A DNA stretch of 64,000 nucleotides, taken from positions 16,790 to 80,789 of the forward strand of contig NZ_JBEPTK010000020.1 in assembly GCF_040549485.1 (NCBI RefSeq), in the 5' to 3' direction. Both the position numbers and the translations under genes were made by a program. The notes beneath the pieces are model-generated. The model saw nothing but the letters and a program-made list of their open reading frames with translations. It did no database searches and was not told the DNA's origin. Source of the DNA: Constrictibacter sp. MBR-5 (GTDB lineage: Bacteria; Pseudomonadota; Alphaproteobacteria; JAJUGE01). The stretch's first letter is position 1; each line of letters starts with the position of its first letter. Positions 18,819 through 27,774 of this stretch are shown piece after piece.

Positions 18819-19148
18819 GTATGGCCTGCCCTTTCGTCCCGATCCAACAGGGGTAGTCAAAAACGAGCCGAAAAGCCACAGGATCAGCGTGCTTCAACTT
18901 TCGTCATCCGTCTCAATTCCGCCGCATATGGACGATGATGTTGGTCGGTAGACGCAGGGCGGCCACCACCTATATCCGGTTAGGGCGGTATGTGGGTCCC
19001 GTCACCGCGAGCGGTACGACTTAGAGAAATTTTGGACCTGACACGGCTCTTTGGGCGTTGCTGCGGAAGAGAGGCTTGTTCTCTCATTTTGAGAATACGA
19101 TAGTATGTCCGAGGACATGCGGCATTTACATGTGGGTTGGTGGCTTCG
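18819..19148. other. Intergenic region with two short palindromes
   Basis: About 330 bases without a convincing gene. It separates the leftward lipoprotein gene from the small rightward membrane-protein genes. The right half is locally AT-richer than the surroundings and holds two small dyads: TCTCA-TTT-TGAGA at 19082-19094 and ATGTCC-GA-GGACAT at 19105-19118. No tRNA or clear terminator is seen. Confidence 0.5.
19105..19118. promoter_or_regulatory. Perfect 6+6 bp dyad, possible operator
   Basis: ATGTCC and GGACAT flank a GA centre, 31 bases ahead of the first small membrane-protein ORF and about 370 bases ahead of the XRE regulator gene. Palindromes of this size are typical operators for XRE-type dimers. 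Assignment is inference from position only. Confidence 0.35.
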
Positions 19149-19304
19149 ATGGTCACACACTATGGGATCACCCTTCCAGGCGTTCACTCGCCGCGTCATC
19201 CGGGCGACCTGCGGTGGCCGGCACGGCACGTCGCCCTCGCGCTGATGCTGTATCTGGCTCTCGCGTGGTCGGCGCTCAGCCTGATCGTGATGTTGCTGGT
19301 GTGA
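19149..19304 (+). CDS. Tiny predicted single-span membrane protein
   Basis: A 51-codon frame beginning MVTHYGITLPGVHSPRHPGD. The C-terminal 25 residues form one hydrophobic span (HVALALMLYLALAWSALSLI). No family recognised and no strong Shine-Dalgarno. Support comes from the transmembrane pattern and from a 4-base GTGA overlap with the next small frame, which suggests translational coupling. It could be an unannotated small protein or chance. Confidence 0.4.
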   Translation: MVTHYGITLPGVHSPRHPGDLRWPARHVALALMLYLALAWSALSLIVMLLV

Positions 19305-19477
19305 GTGGCTGGGCCCTGGGGCTGATCGCAGCGTACGGCGCCTTGTCCAGCGTGGTGACGTTGGTGGGATACCGGTTTGGCCGTCAGCCGTTCTTTCGCG
19401 CATGCCTGCTCGGTGCGGCATGGCCGCTATTGGCGGCTGGCGCCTTTATTTCGGTCAGTGACGATGCCCGCTCCTGA
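19301..19477 (+). CDS. Small predicted membrane protein
   Basis: A 58-residue frame from GTG at 19301 with two hydrophobic stretches (WALGLIAAYGALSSVVTLVG and ACLLGAAWPLLAAGAFISV) separated by a basic loop (YRFGRQPFFR), a plausible two-span hairpin. It overlaps the preceding small frame by 4 bases and ends 12 bases before the XRE regulator, so the three may form one transcript. No function can be named. Confidence 0.45.
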   Translation: MSGWALGLIAAYGALSSVVTLVGYRFGRQPFFRACLLGAAWPLLAAGAFISVSDDARS

Positions 19478-19489
19478 GGATCGGAGACG

Positions 19490-20146
19490 ATGAAGAATGG
19501 ATCGGCCGGGGCCGGTTCGGGAGGCCCCTCCGGGAACGACGGCGAGGACGCCCGACGCGAGGCGAGCCGGACCTATCATCGGGAGTACAATCGGCGGAGG
19601 TTTGCCGAGGATCCCGAGTTCCGTGAACGCAAGAACCGGAACAATCGCGACTATTACCGTCGCCGCTGGGAAGCCGATCCCGCGTTCCGCGAGCGCAAGC
19701 GCGAGGCGAACCGCAAGTCGCAGGAACGGCGGCAGTCGAGCCGCGAGGGCGAGCCCAGGCTCGGGCGGCGGCGCGGGCCGACGGAGATCGACCGTCATGT
19801 CGGGAGCAGGGTGCGCGACCGCAGACGGGCACTGCGGATCCCCATCGACGAGGTGTCGGATCTGCTCGGGGTGAAGCGCCGTCAGGTCGCGCTCTACGAG
19901 CGCGGCGAGACGACCCTCACGTCCAGCCAGCTCCACCAACTGGCACAGCGTTTCGCGGTTGCCGTGGACTGGTTCTTCGCCGAACTCGACGACGATGCCC
20001 CCGCCGGCAGCGCGGCCAGTGAGGTGTTGCCGCCGGAGTCCCCGGAGACGGAGGAGGTCGCCCGAGCGTTCGCCGCGATTACCGACGAGGTTTCGCGGTT
20101 ACGAATGCTCAGCCTCGTCCAGAGCCTGTCCGAAATCCGGAACTGA
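19490..20146 (+). CDS. XRE-family regulator with basic tandem-repeat N-terminus
   Basis: The C-terminal half carries a Cro/cI-type HTH (VRDRRRALRIPIDEVSDLLG then VKRRQVALYERGETTLTSSQ) and an FAVAVDWFFAEL segment as in many alphaproteobacterial XRE regulators. The first 100 residues are unusual: strongly basic and containing a near-duplicate unit, RRRFAEDPEFRERKNRNNR followed by RRRWEADPAFRERKREANR. Such Arg-rich helical repeats suggest an additional nucleic-acid contact. Probably a DNA-binding regulator of its own operon; targets unknown. Confidence 0.75.
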   Translation: MKNGSAGAGSGGPSGNDGEDARREASRTYHREYNRRRFAEDPEFRERKNRNNRDYYRRRWEADPAFRERKREANRKSQERRQSSREGEPRLGRRRGPTEIDRHVGSRVRDRRRALRIPIDEVSDLLGVKRRQVALYERGETTLTSSQLHQLAQRFAVAVDWFFAELDDDAPAGSAASEVLPPESPETEEVARAFAAITDEVSRLRMLSLVQSLSEIRN

Positions 20147-20158
20147 CGCCCCGATCGG

Positions 20159-20881
20159 TCAAAGCGTGAACAGGTGGCCTCTGTGACCTAGGCGCCGTGG
20201 GTCGACGCCGGCGGCAGTCAATGCTCCCCACATCGAGGTGGCGATGCTATCGAACATCATGATGCCGGTGCGCGCCTCCAGGGCGGGGGTGGACGTCGCC
20301 GCATCCATGTTTGTGCACAGGACGGTGATCCCCTGCGGTCCCGTTTCTGCGACTTCCGCAACCATCCGTTCGATCCGGGGCGCCGTTACGTCGGCAAAAT
20401 GGAAGTTCCGGCTTTCGCCGGCGTGCCGTTCACCGGTACAGACGAAGCCTTCCTTGGCCATCGTCTCGACGATTCGTGCCTGCACGTCCGAGGTGTAAGG
20501 CGATACCAGACCGAATCGCTGGACCGCAGCCCGTCTGAAGAGTTCGACGAGTGACAAAACCGCTGACGTTGCCGGAATCCCGGTGCGTTCGGTGATGGCT
20601 GCGCACAGTCGTCTATCGCTGTCGAGCCCCATCCAGCCCGCAGAGGTTCCGTTCCAGCAGATGGCGTCTACCTTCGCATCCGCGAGCAATTCCGCGGCCC
20701 CCAGCATCGGCGCCATGTCGAACTGCCCCAGCGCCGCGTCGCGTAGCGAGATCTCCACCACGCGGAATCGCCCGAAGTGAACGGATACCTCGGGCAAGTC
20801 GGCGACAAGGGCGGCACACACTGGTTCGAGCACGGTGTTCGACGACGGCGTGAGCATCCCGAGACGGATACGGTCGGGCAC
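20159..20881 (-). CDS. Maleate isomerase / Asp-Glu racemase-like enzyme
   Basis: Belongs to the cofactor-independent two-cysteine racemase/isomerase fold (maleate cis-trans isomerase, arylmalonate decarboxylase, Asp/Glu racemases). Marks: IRLGMLTPSSNTVLEPV at the N-terminus, CWNGTSAGWMG holding the first catalytic cysteine, and VLCTNMDAA holding the second. At 240 residues it is the usual length. Substrate not determinable; maleate or a hydantoin/malonate derivative are possibilities. Followed by a phosphatase gene 24 bases upstream on the same strand. Confidence 0.75.
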   Translation of the reverse strand: MPDRIRLGMLTPSSNTVLEPVCAALVADLPEVSVHFGRFRVVEISLRDAALGQFDMAPMLGAAELLADAKVDAICWNGTSAGWMGLDSDRRLCAAITERTGIPATSAVLSLVELFRRAAVQRFGLVSPYTSDVQARIVETMAKEGFVCTGERHAGESRNFHFADVTAPRIERMVAEVAETGPQGITVLCTNMDAATSTPALEARTGIMMFDSIATSMWGALTAAGVDPRRLGHRGHLFTL

Positions 20882-20905
20882 GGCAATAGCCTCCGGATCT
20901 GCGGA

Positions 20906-21475
20906 TCAGTCGATCGGGACGGTTCGTCCGGTCGGATCGTATCGCACGAGGGCGCCGTTCTGCACCGTCTGTCCCGTGAGCGCGCGGATTACGCCCCAAT
21001 GCGTCACGACTGCGACCCGTCGCCAGTCTTCACGCTCGACCATACGGTCGCGGAAGGTCGTGCATCGCGCTTCGAGCAGGGCCTCGGGCTCGTCCTCGTG
21101 ATGCCACCAGCGTTCGTCGAGATGATCGAACGCATGCGCCGGCCATAGCGCCGCCAGCTCGGATCTCGCCGTCCCGATGTCGCAGGCGAAGCCCATGCGC
21201 TCACGGATCAACGGTTCCACGCGGATTGGCAGGTCCAGCTCCGCTGCAATGATCGCCGCCGTCTCGAGCGTGCGCCGATAGGGGCTGACGACCAGCTCCA
21301 CGACGTCCTCTCCTGCCAGCGCCGCCGCCGCAGCAGCAGCCTGGGTGCGCCCGATATGCGTCAGGCCCGGATCCTCTATCCCTGGATCCTGCCGCGTCGC
21401 ACCGAAATGAAGGTTGAAAAGAGTCTGGCCGTGGCGGATCAGGATCATGGCCGCGTCGGTCTCGCCCATCTGCAC
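20906..21475 (-). CDS. Histidine phosphatase (phosphoglycerate mutase-like)
   Basis: Branch-2-like histidine phosphatase of about 180 residues. The catalytic RHG motif is in MILIRHGQTLFN, and the partner histidine is in VAVVTHWGVIRALTGQ. The general-acid region SPYRRTLETAAII matches the family. Several in-frame starts exist (21475, 21469, 21448 MILIRHG). Substrate is unknown; many relatives act on sugar phosphates, cobalamin intermediates or phosphoproteins. Confidence 0.75.
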   Translation of the reverse strand: MQMGETDAAMILIRHGQTLFNLHFGATRQDPGIEDPGLTHIGRTQAAAAAAALAGEDVVELVVSPYRRTLETAAIIAAELDLPIRVEPLIRERMGFACDIGTARSELAALWPAHAFDHLDERWWHHEDEPEALLEARCTTFRDRMVEREDWRRVAVVTHWGVIRALTGQTVQNGALVRYDPTGRTVPID

Positions 21476-21508
21476 GGCGGGAAGAAGTCGCTAAGTTAGC
21501 ACGGCCCC

Positions 21509-22909
21509 TCAGGTCGCCAAAGCATCGCGACTCTCGGAGCCGCGATGGCCGGCGTCCGGTACTTGCGGCAGCCTGAGCGTCACGCAGGTTCCCTCGTCGG
21601 GGCGGCTCTCGATATCCAGCGTCGCACCGATCATGCGGGCCAGCCGGTCGGCGATAGCCAGGCCGATCCCCATTCCTGAACCCGAACGTGAGGTCAGCCC
21701 GCCGAATCCGTGAAACGCCTCGCGTACATGCGGCAGCCGGCTGGTGTCGATGCCAGGCCCGTTATCGGTGATGCGCACCCAGACCTCCTCGCGGCCGTGA
21801 TCCGGCTCCCGACTGCACAGCGCCTCCAGTTGGACTGCTCTTCCCGGAGGGGTGTAGTTCACAGCGTTGTCGAGAAGGTTCGTCAGAAGCTGTCGTAGTG
21901 CGCCCGCGTCACTCACCACCCGACCTGCATCGGGGCAGATCCGGCGCGAAAACACGAGCCGCTTCTGCTCGATTCGTCCGGCGAAGCTGTCCGCGACGTC
22001 TGCCGTCACTGCGTTGAGGTCCACCGGCTCTGCCGTGACGGCACTGCCTTCGATGCGTGACAGTTCCAGCAGGCCGGTCAGAATGCCGAGCAGATGCCGG
22101 CTGCTCCCGGCGATGTCGCGGACATAGCCCTGGTTTCGCCCGCCGATCGGGCCGAACATCTCACTGTCGACCATGTCCGCGAAACCGATGATCGCGTTCA
22201 GCGGCGTCCGCAACTCATGGCTCATATGAGCCAGGAACGCCGTCTTCGCCTGACTAGCCCGCTCAGCCCGCGCCATCGCCTCTTGAAGAAGCGTTTCCGA
22301 GCGCCGGCGTTCGATGGCTATGCCCGCTACCTGGGCCGCATTCTCGATGAAGTCGAGGTCGTCCTGAGAAGGCGCCCGCGGGGTCGCATAATACGTCCCG
22401 AAAGAGCCCAGGCAGGTGCCGTCGCTCGCGAATACCGGCTCGGACCAGCATGCCCCAAGCCCGGCCCGCGCCGCGAGATCGCGAAAGTTCTTCCAGAGCG
22501 GGTCGGCCTGGATATCGATCACGACGACGCGCTGCCGCAAATGGGCGGCGGTACCGCAGGAGCCGACGGCGGGACCGATCTCGGTCCCATCAATCGCCCG
22601 ACAGTACCAGTCGGGAAGACTGGGGGCCGCTCCGTGTTTCAGGCGGCCGTCCTGGACCAGGAGGATGGAGGCGATCATGCCGGGCGCTGCACTCTCGGCA
22701 CCGCGAACGAGCGTCTCTAGGACCTCTTCAAGGGCTCCGCCTCGGGCGAGCAGCCGCAATGCGCGGTTCTGCCCATGGAGTAGCCGGTCGTGCGCCGGAT
22801 GCCTGTCATGCCGCGGCTTGCCGAGGTCGTCGGGCCGGCAGCCGGGGGTAAGCGAAACCTTGCTGTCGACCGTGGTCATCTGCTGCGATGTACCGATCTC
22901 GTTCTGCAC
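21509..22909 (-). CDS. Soluble GAF-domain sensor histidine kinase
   Basis: Sensor kinase without membrane spans. Residues about 50-200 form a GAF domain (GMIASILLVQDGRLKHGAAP, WSEPVFASDGTCLGSFGTYY). The HisKA domain holds the phospho-acceptor near residue 231 in FLAHMSHELRTPLNAIIGF, and the HATPase domain follows (N-box LLDNAVNYTPPG, G1 RITDNGPGIDTS, G2 GSGMGIGLAIADRLA). No response regulator gene is adjacent, so this is an orphan kinase. An internal ATG at 22879 (MTTVDSKVS) is an alternative start. Confidence 0.88.
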   Translation of the reverse strand: MQNEIGTSQQMTTVDSKVSLTPGCRPDDLGKPRHDRHPAHDRLLHGQNRALRLLARGGALEEVLETLVRGAESAAPGMIASILLVQDGRLKHGAAPSLPDWYCRAIDGTEIGPAVGSCGTAAHLRQRVVVIDIQADPLWKNFRDLAARAGLGACWSEPVFASDGTCLGSFGTYYATPRAPSQDDLDFIENAAQVAGIAIERRRSETLLQEAMARAERASQAKTAFLAHMSHELRTPLNAIIGFADMVDSEMFGPIGGRNQGYVRDIAGSSRHLLGILTGLLELSRIEGSAVTAEPVDLNAVTADVADSFAGRIEQKRLVFSRRICPDAGRVVSDAGALRQLLTNLLDNAVNYTPPGRAVQLEALCSREPDHGREEVWVRITDNGPGIDTSRLPHVREAFHGFGGLTSRSGSGMGIGLAIADRLARMIGATLDIESRPDEGTCVTLRLPQVPDAGHRGSESRDALAT

Positions 22910-22977
22910 GTGCAGGCATGCTCAATGAGGGTATTGCACCACGGTCCGATTAAGAACCCTTCAATAGAGGGATCAAG

Positions 22978-23877
22978 TCAAAGCAGCAGCACCAGGATGC
23001 CGCCGATGACGAGGAGGATTCCGACGATCTCCGTTGGATTGGTTCGTTCCCGAAAGACCATGACGGAGGCGATGAAGGTGAAGACGAGCTCGATCTGACC
23101 CAGCGCCCGCACGTGGGCCGCATTCTCGATCGTCATGGCGGTGAACCAACCGGCAGAGGCCGCCATACCCGATACGCCGACCCAGATCGAAACCCGCCAC
23201 GAGCGGGCAACGGCGGTCAGTTGCCCCGGCTCGCGGATGCGCATGTAGACGGCCATCACCACCGTCTGCAGGATCAGTACGAAAGCCAGCGTGAAGGCGG
23301 CGCGGATGGCGAAGTTGCCGCTGTCGAGCGACAGCGATGCAGCCCGGTACGAAACAGCCGACACGCCGAAGAAAGCGCCCGACGCCAGACCGATGAGGGC
23401 GGGCTTGTCGAGCCAACTCGTCAACAGGCGCCGCGCCGTGAGTTCGGTTCGCGCCACCGACAGGGCGATCACGCCCGCCAGGCTGATCAGGATCGCCGCC
23501 AAGGCCTGCGTCGAGACGGCATCGCCAATGACCAGTGCGCCGATGAGCGCCGTCTGCACCGTCTCGGTCTTGGAATAGGTGGTGCCGACCGTGAAATTAC
23601 GGAACGAGAAGAGGTAGACGAGCAGCGCGGTCGCTGCGATCTGCGCGAGACCGCCGACCGCAGCATAGCCGGCGAAGGTCCAGTGCAGATCGGGCAGCGG
23701 ATCGCCGCTCACCTGCGCCACGCCGGCCAGATAGAGCCATGCGAACGGCACGGCATAGACGAAGCGGGAGAAGGTGGCGCCGGAGGTGCTGAGCCTGCCT
23801 TTGAGGTGCTTCTGGAGCGCCGACCGCAGGTTCTGGCAGAACGCGGCGAAGACGGTGATCGGGATCCAGAGTTCCAT
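22978..23877 (-). CDS. EamA/DMT-family 10-span transporter
   Basis: Polytopic inner-membrane protein with about ten hydrophobic segments arranged as two EamA repeats (for example WTFAGYAAVGGLAQIAATAL and TEIVGILLVIGGILVLLL at the C-terminus). Relatives export metabolites or amino acids; the substrate cannot be inferred. ATG at 23877 (MELWIPITVFAAF) starts right at the first membrane span and is preferred to an upstream start at 23910. Confidence 0.8.
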   Translation of the reverse strand: MELWIPITVFAAFCQNLRSALQKHLKGRLSTSGATFSRFVYAVPFAWLYLAGVAQVSGDPLPDLHWTFAGYAAVGGLAQIAATALLVYLFSFRNFTVGTTYSKTETVQTALIGALVIGDAVSTQALAAILISLAGVIALSVARTELTARRLLTSWLDKPALIGLASGAFFGVSAVSYRAASLSLDSGNFAIRAAFTLAFVLILQTVVMAVYMRIREPGQLTAVARSWRVSIWVGVSGMAASAGWFTAMTIENAAHVRALGQIELVFTFIASVMVFRERTNPTEIVGILLVIGGILVLLL

Positions 23878-23967
23878 TAGGGCAATCCCTAGCTGATCGG
23901 CCGCGGACACGGCCGGGGCGTGGCGGCCACGATGGGCCGCTGACGATGTTGGAGACGGATTGGAGGC

Positions 23968-24705
23968 TTAGGGCTTGCCGCCGCCGACCCGAAGCTGCGC
24001 GCCGGCCACATAGGAGGCGGCATCCGAGAGCAGCCAGACGACGGCCTCGGCGATCTCTTCCGGTCGGGCGGCGCGGCCCATCGGCACGCCGGCGCCGACG
24101 CGGCGCGCGCGATCCGGCCCCGGCATGTCGGTTTCGGTTATGCCCGGCAGCACGCCGTTCACCCGAATGCCTTCGCCTGCGACTTCCTGCGACAGGCCGA
24201 TGGTGAGACTGTTCAGGGCGCCCTTCGACAGGGCATAGAGCACCCCGTCGCCGGGGTTGCCGATATAGGCAGACCCCGACGACACGTTCACGATGGCCCC
24301 GCCCTTGCCGCCGTGCCGCGTCGACATGCGCGCGATCGCCTCCTGCGCACACCAGATGCAGCCTTCGACATTGACCGCCAGCACCTGCCGGACATCGGCC
24401 GGGTCGAGTGCATCCAGCCGGCCGCGCGGGCCGTGGATCCCGGCATTGTTCACCAACGCCGTCGCCACGCCGAGGTCGCGGTCCACGGTCTCGAACATGC
24501 GGCGAACGGCATCCCGGTCACCCGTGTCCGCCTGCACCGGGAAGCCGCGCCCGCCGGCGGCGTCGACGTCGCGGGCGACCGCCTCCGCCTCTGCCCTGCC
24601 GCTGCGATAGTTGACGGCGACGCTCCAGCCGCGCGCCCCGAGCAGTCGGCAGACCGCCGCACCGATGCCTCGGCTGCCTCCTGTGACGATCGCTGTTCCA
24701 GTCAT
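23968..24705 (-). CDS. Short-chain dehydrogenase/reductase
   Basis: Classical SDR of 245 residues. Cofactor motif TGGSRGIGAAV, NNAG in ALVNNAGIHGP, catalytic Ser in IVNVSSGSAYIG and the YxxxK motif in LYALSKGALN, C-terminal SYVAGAQLRVGGGKP. The FabG-like pattern and the basic residue after the glycine motif point to NADP(H). Substrate unknown. Next gene upstream on the same strand is an MFS exporter, 36 bases away. Confidence 0.85.
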   Translation of the reverse strand: MTGTAIVTGGSRGIGAAVCRLLGARGWSVAVNYRSGRAEAEAVARDVDAAGGRGFPVQADTGDRDAVRRMFETVDRDLGVATALVNNAGIHGPRGRLDALDPADVRQVLAVNVEGCIWCAQEAIARMSTRHGGKGGAIVNVSSGSAYIGNPGDGVLYALSKGALNSLTIGLSQEVAGEGIRVNGVLPGITETDMPGPDRARRVGAGVPMGRAARPEEIAEAVVWLLSDAASYVAGAQLRVGGGKP

Positions 24706-24741
24706 GATTCCCCCCGCGCATCGTGTCGTCGTGGTGCCCGC

Positions 24742-26463
24742 TCATGCACGCGCCGAGCCGGCGGGTGCCACGGGCTGCATCCGGCGGCTCGCCGCCTGCG
24801 CTCGTCCCATGATCCAGGCCGGGAGCACGGCGAAGATCGCGAGGCCGGCGGCCGCCAGGAACGTGTCTTGAAAGGCGAGGGCGCTCGCCTGCGCGTACAC
24901 CACCTGTCCCAGATAGTGCAGCGCACCGGGCATCTGCTGCGTTTCCGCAACACCCGTCTGCGCCAGGATTTCCTCCACTGAATGGAGCAGGGCGCGGCTC
25001 GTCGCGTTGGCGTAGTTCTGCGTCGCGGTCAGCGCCTCCGCATGGAATCGCGTCCGCATCTCGAGGAAGACGACCAGCAGGTTCACGCCGCACGCGCCGC
25101 CCAGCATCCGGACGAAATTGATGGCTCCCGATCCCTGGCTCACCTGGTCCGGGCGCAGCGAGCGCAGCGCGGCCGTGTTGAGCGGCGGCATCGTCATGGC
25201 GAGGCCGAACCGGTTGACCAGGGTGAAGACGACGAACGTCCAGAACGCCGTGTTGGCGTCTGCTCCCGCCATCATGATGAAGCCGAGCCCGAAGAGCGAT
25301 TGCCCGATCATGATCGGGATGTAGGCGGGGATGGTGTCGACGATCCGCCCCGCCAGCGGAAAGATCATCGCCATCATCAGGCCGCCAGGCATCAGCAGGA
25401 GGCCGGCGCGCGTCGGCGTGTAGCCCTGCACGGTCTGCACGAACAGCGCCGTGATGAAGATCGAGCCGAACATCCCGAAGCCGAAGATGAAGCCGACGAC
25501 GGCAGCCGAGGCAAACTGCGCATTCTTGAACAGGTTCAGATCGAGCAGCGGCGAGCGCGCGTGGAACTGCCAGGCGATGAAGCCGAGGACGGCGAGCGCA
25601 CCGGCGGTCAGCTGCAGGACGATGATGTCCGAGGACCAGCCTTCGCGCTGGCCGCTGGCGAAGCCATTGAGGAGGCAGGTCAGCGCCGTGACCATCAGCA
25701 GGAAGCCGAGATAGTCGAACGGACGCGCCGCGGTCCCCGGCGTCTTCATCGGCATGAAGATCGAACCGAGGGCCAGTGCGATCCCGCAGAGCGGCAGCGG
25801 CAGGTAGAAGACTGCGCGCCAGCTGAACGTGTCGATGACCAGCCCGCCGAGCGTCGGTCCGAAGGCGGGCGCCAGGACGACGCCGAGGCCGAACAGTCCC
25901 ATGGCCGTTCCGCGGCGTTCCGGCGGAAAGACCGTGAAGATGGTCATCATGGAGAGCGGCTGGATGATCCCCGCACAGCCGCCCTGCAGGACGCGGGCCA
26001 GGATCACCGTCTCCAGATTCTGGGCGAGGCCGCCGATGAAGCAGGACACGATCGCGACGGCCAGCGTCCCGATGAAGGTCGCGCGCTGGCCGAACACCGA
26101 CACGAGCCAGGCGTTCAGCAGCATGGTCGCGACCTGGCTGGCGAAGAAGGCCGTTGCGATCCACTGTGCCTTGTCCTGGCCGACGCCGAAGGCCCCCATG
26201 ACGTTGGGCACGGCCACGGCGACGCTGGTCGACGAGAGCACCATCGAGACCATGGCCAGCAGCACCGCGCCGGTCACCAGCCACCGATAGGCGGGTCCGT
26301 AGCGGGCTGTCAGAACGTCGACGGTCTCGGCGGTCAAAGCGTGTCCCCGGAAGCGCGGCCGATCCCGCGCCGCCGCGATGCTCGCAGGAGCGGCGCCGGG
26401 CGGCAATGGCCGGAAGCGCGGGCCCGCCATGCGTGCTGGGCTGGGTCCTCCTGTCGGCGCCAC
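24742..26463 (-). CDS. DHA2-family MFS multidrug efflux transporter (EmrB-like)
   Basis: Drug/proton antiporter with about 14 membrane segments. Family marks include VAVAVPNVMGAFGVGQDKAQ followed by WIATAFFASQVATMLLNAWL, the loop GQRATFIGT, and the motif C-like GLGVVLAPAFGPTLGGLVI. The periplasmic region near residue 490 (NATSRALLHSVEEILAQTGV) fits EmrB relatives. The first ~50 residues are low-confidence; ATG at 26430 or a start near the first span is possible. No membrane-fusion (EmrA) partner is adjacent. Confidence 0.88.
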   Translation of the reverse strand: MAPTGGPSPARMAGPRFRPLPPGAAPASIAAARDRPRFRGHALTAETVDVLTARYGPAYRWLVTGAVLLAMVSMVLSSTSVAVAVPNVMGAFGVGQDKAQWIATAFFASQVATMLLNAWLVSVFGQRATFIGTLAVAIVSCFIGGLAQNLETVILARVLQGGCAGIIQPLSMMTIFTVFPPERRGTAMGLFGLGVVLAPAFGPTLGGLVIDTFSWRAVFYLPLPLCGIALALGSIFMPMKTPGTAARPFDYLGFLLMVTALTCLLNGFASGQREGWSSDIIVLQLTAGALAVLGFIAWQFHARSPLLDLNLFKNAQFASAAVVGFIFGFGMFGSIFITALFVQTVQGYTPTRAGLLLMPGGLMMAMIFPLAGRIVDTIPAYIPIMIGQSLFGLGFIMMAGADANTAFWTFVVFTLVNRFGLAMTMPPLNTAALRSLRPDQVSQGSGAINFVRMLGGACGVNLLVVFLEMRTRFHAEALTATQNYANATSRALLHSVEEILAQTGVAETQQMPGALHYLGQVVYAQASALAFQDTFLAAAGLAIFAVLPAWIMGRAQAASRRMQPVAPAGSARA

Positions 26464-26506
26464 GGCCGTGTTAGGTTAGCCTGGACATTTAGAACGAGGA
26501 TGAAGC

Positions 26507-27370
26507 GTGACGATGGACAAACCGGTGGCGCCGGCACGGCTGGCTTCGACGATCCTGCTGGTGCGCGACGGCGGCCGCGGCCTGGAGGTCTTCATGGTCG
26601 TGCGCCACCACGAGATCGACTTCGCCTCGGGGGCACTGGTGTTTCCGGGCGGATCGGTCGATGCGGCGGACCGTGATCCCCGCGTCAGGACCATGACCTC
26701 GGGCTGCGAGGGATTCGACGACGACGATCTCGCCTTCCGGGTGGCGGCCATTCGCGAGGCGTTCGAGGAGTGCGGCGTGCTGCTCGCCCGGCCGCGCGGC
26801 GCTCCGGCGCTCGTCGATGCCGGACGACTGAAGCACCTGGAGGACATGTATCGCGCGGCACTCGAGCGCGGCGATGTCGGTATCGCCGACATGCTGGAGC
26901 GCGAGGACCTCGAACTTGCCTGCGAATTGCTGGTGCCGTATGCGCGCTGGATCACGCCGGTCCAGCTTCCCAAGCGCTTCGACACGATGTTCTTCGTCGC
27001 AAGGGCACCCGAGGATCATGTCGCCATCCATGACGGCCGCGAATCGGTCGATTCCGTCTGGATCCATCCCGACGAGGCGTGCCGGCAGGCGGACGCGGGC
27101 GAGCGCACGGTGATCTTCCCCACGCGACTGAACCTGGAGAAGCTTTCCCGGACTGGCGCCTCGGTCGAGGCCGTGTGTGCCGCCGCCGCCGCCGCCCCGG
27201 TCGTCACGGTGCTGCCGCGCATCGAGAAGATCGAGGGCGGCCGGATCATGCACATTCCGATCGAGGCCGGTTACGGCGACTCCCGTTTCCCCATCGAAGG
27301 CAGCCCGGGAGCCGGCAGCGCGCGCCGCATGCAACTCGCACAACCCCTTGGAGATACGAATGCCGGCTGA
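26507..27370 (+). CDS. NUDIX hydrolase, NUDT19-like
   Basis: The NUDIX fold is split by an insertion as in NUDT7/NUDT19-type enzymes: ALVFPGGSVDAADRDPRVR is followed some 30 residues later by the helix AAIREAFEECGVLLARP, which supplies the REAFEE catalytic residues. Such enzymes often cleave CoA derivatives. 287 residues; start is GTG at 26507 or ATG at 26513. It overlaps the following cupin gene by 11 bases. Confidence 0.82.
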   Translation: MTMDKPVAPARLASTILLVRDGGRGLEVFMVVRHHEIDFASGALVFPGGSVDAADRDPRVRTMTSGCEGFDDDDLAFRVAAIREAFEECGVLLARPRGAPALVDAGRLKHLEDMYRAALERGDVGIADMLEREDLELACELLVPYARWITPVQLPKRFDTMFFVARAPEDHVAIHDGRESVDSVWIHPDEACRQADAGERTVIFPTRLNLEKLSRTGASVEAVCAAAAAAPVVTVLPRIEKIEGGRIMHIPIEAGYGDSRFPIEGSPGAGSARRMQLAQPLGDTNAG

Positions 27371-27659
27371 TGCCGCACGCCCTGCCGCCGTCCCCACGCG
27401 CCAGGTGGACAACGACCGCGTCTGCGTCACCGAATGGCGCTTCGCCCCGAACGCCGCGACCGGATGGCACCGCCACGCGCACGACTACGTCGTCGTGCCC
27501 CTGATGGACGGAAAGCTCCTCCTGAAGCACCCCGACGGCAGCGAGACGACGGCCGACCTGAAGGCCGGGGTCTCCTATTTCCGCGAGACCGGCGTCGAGC
27601 ACGACGTCATAAACGCGAGCGGCCACGAGTTCGCCTTCGTCGAGATCGAGATGAAATAG
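27360..27659 (+). CDS. Small cupin-domain protein
   Basis: A 99-residue single-domain cupin. The metal-binding first motif appears as GWHRHAHDYVVVPLMDGKL and the second around FRETGVEHDVINASGHEF. ATG at 27360 lies inside the NUDIX gene tail, indicating translational coupling. Function unknown; small cupins serve as sensors, isomerases or dioxygenases. Confidence 0.75.
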   Translation: MPADAARPAAVPTRQVDNDRVCVTEWRFAPNAATGWHRHAHDYVVVPLMDGKLLLKHPDGSETTADLKAGVSYFRETGVEHDVINASGHEFAFVEIEMK

Positions 27660-27774
27660 CGCCGGCGCCGATGCACTTTCGGTCGGGCTTCAAGGGAACG
27701 ACGGCCCCGGTTCGCGCTTTTCCTGGCGGGCAGGGGAGGGTACACCGGGCGTTCCGGCAACTGGAGCAGATGGC

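Noticed and set aside
24518..26284. 588-residue leftward frame and its + strand counterpart over the MFS gene
   Set aside because: Low-complexity Arg/His-rich antisense or off-frame translations; the MFS frame is unambiguous.
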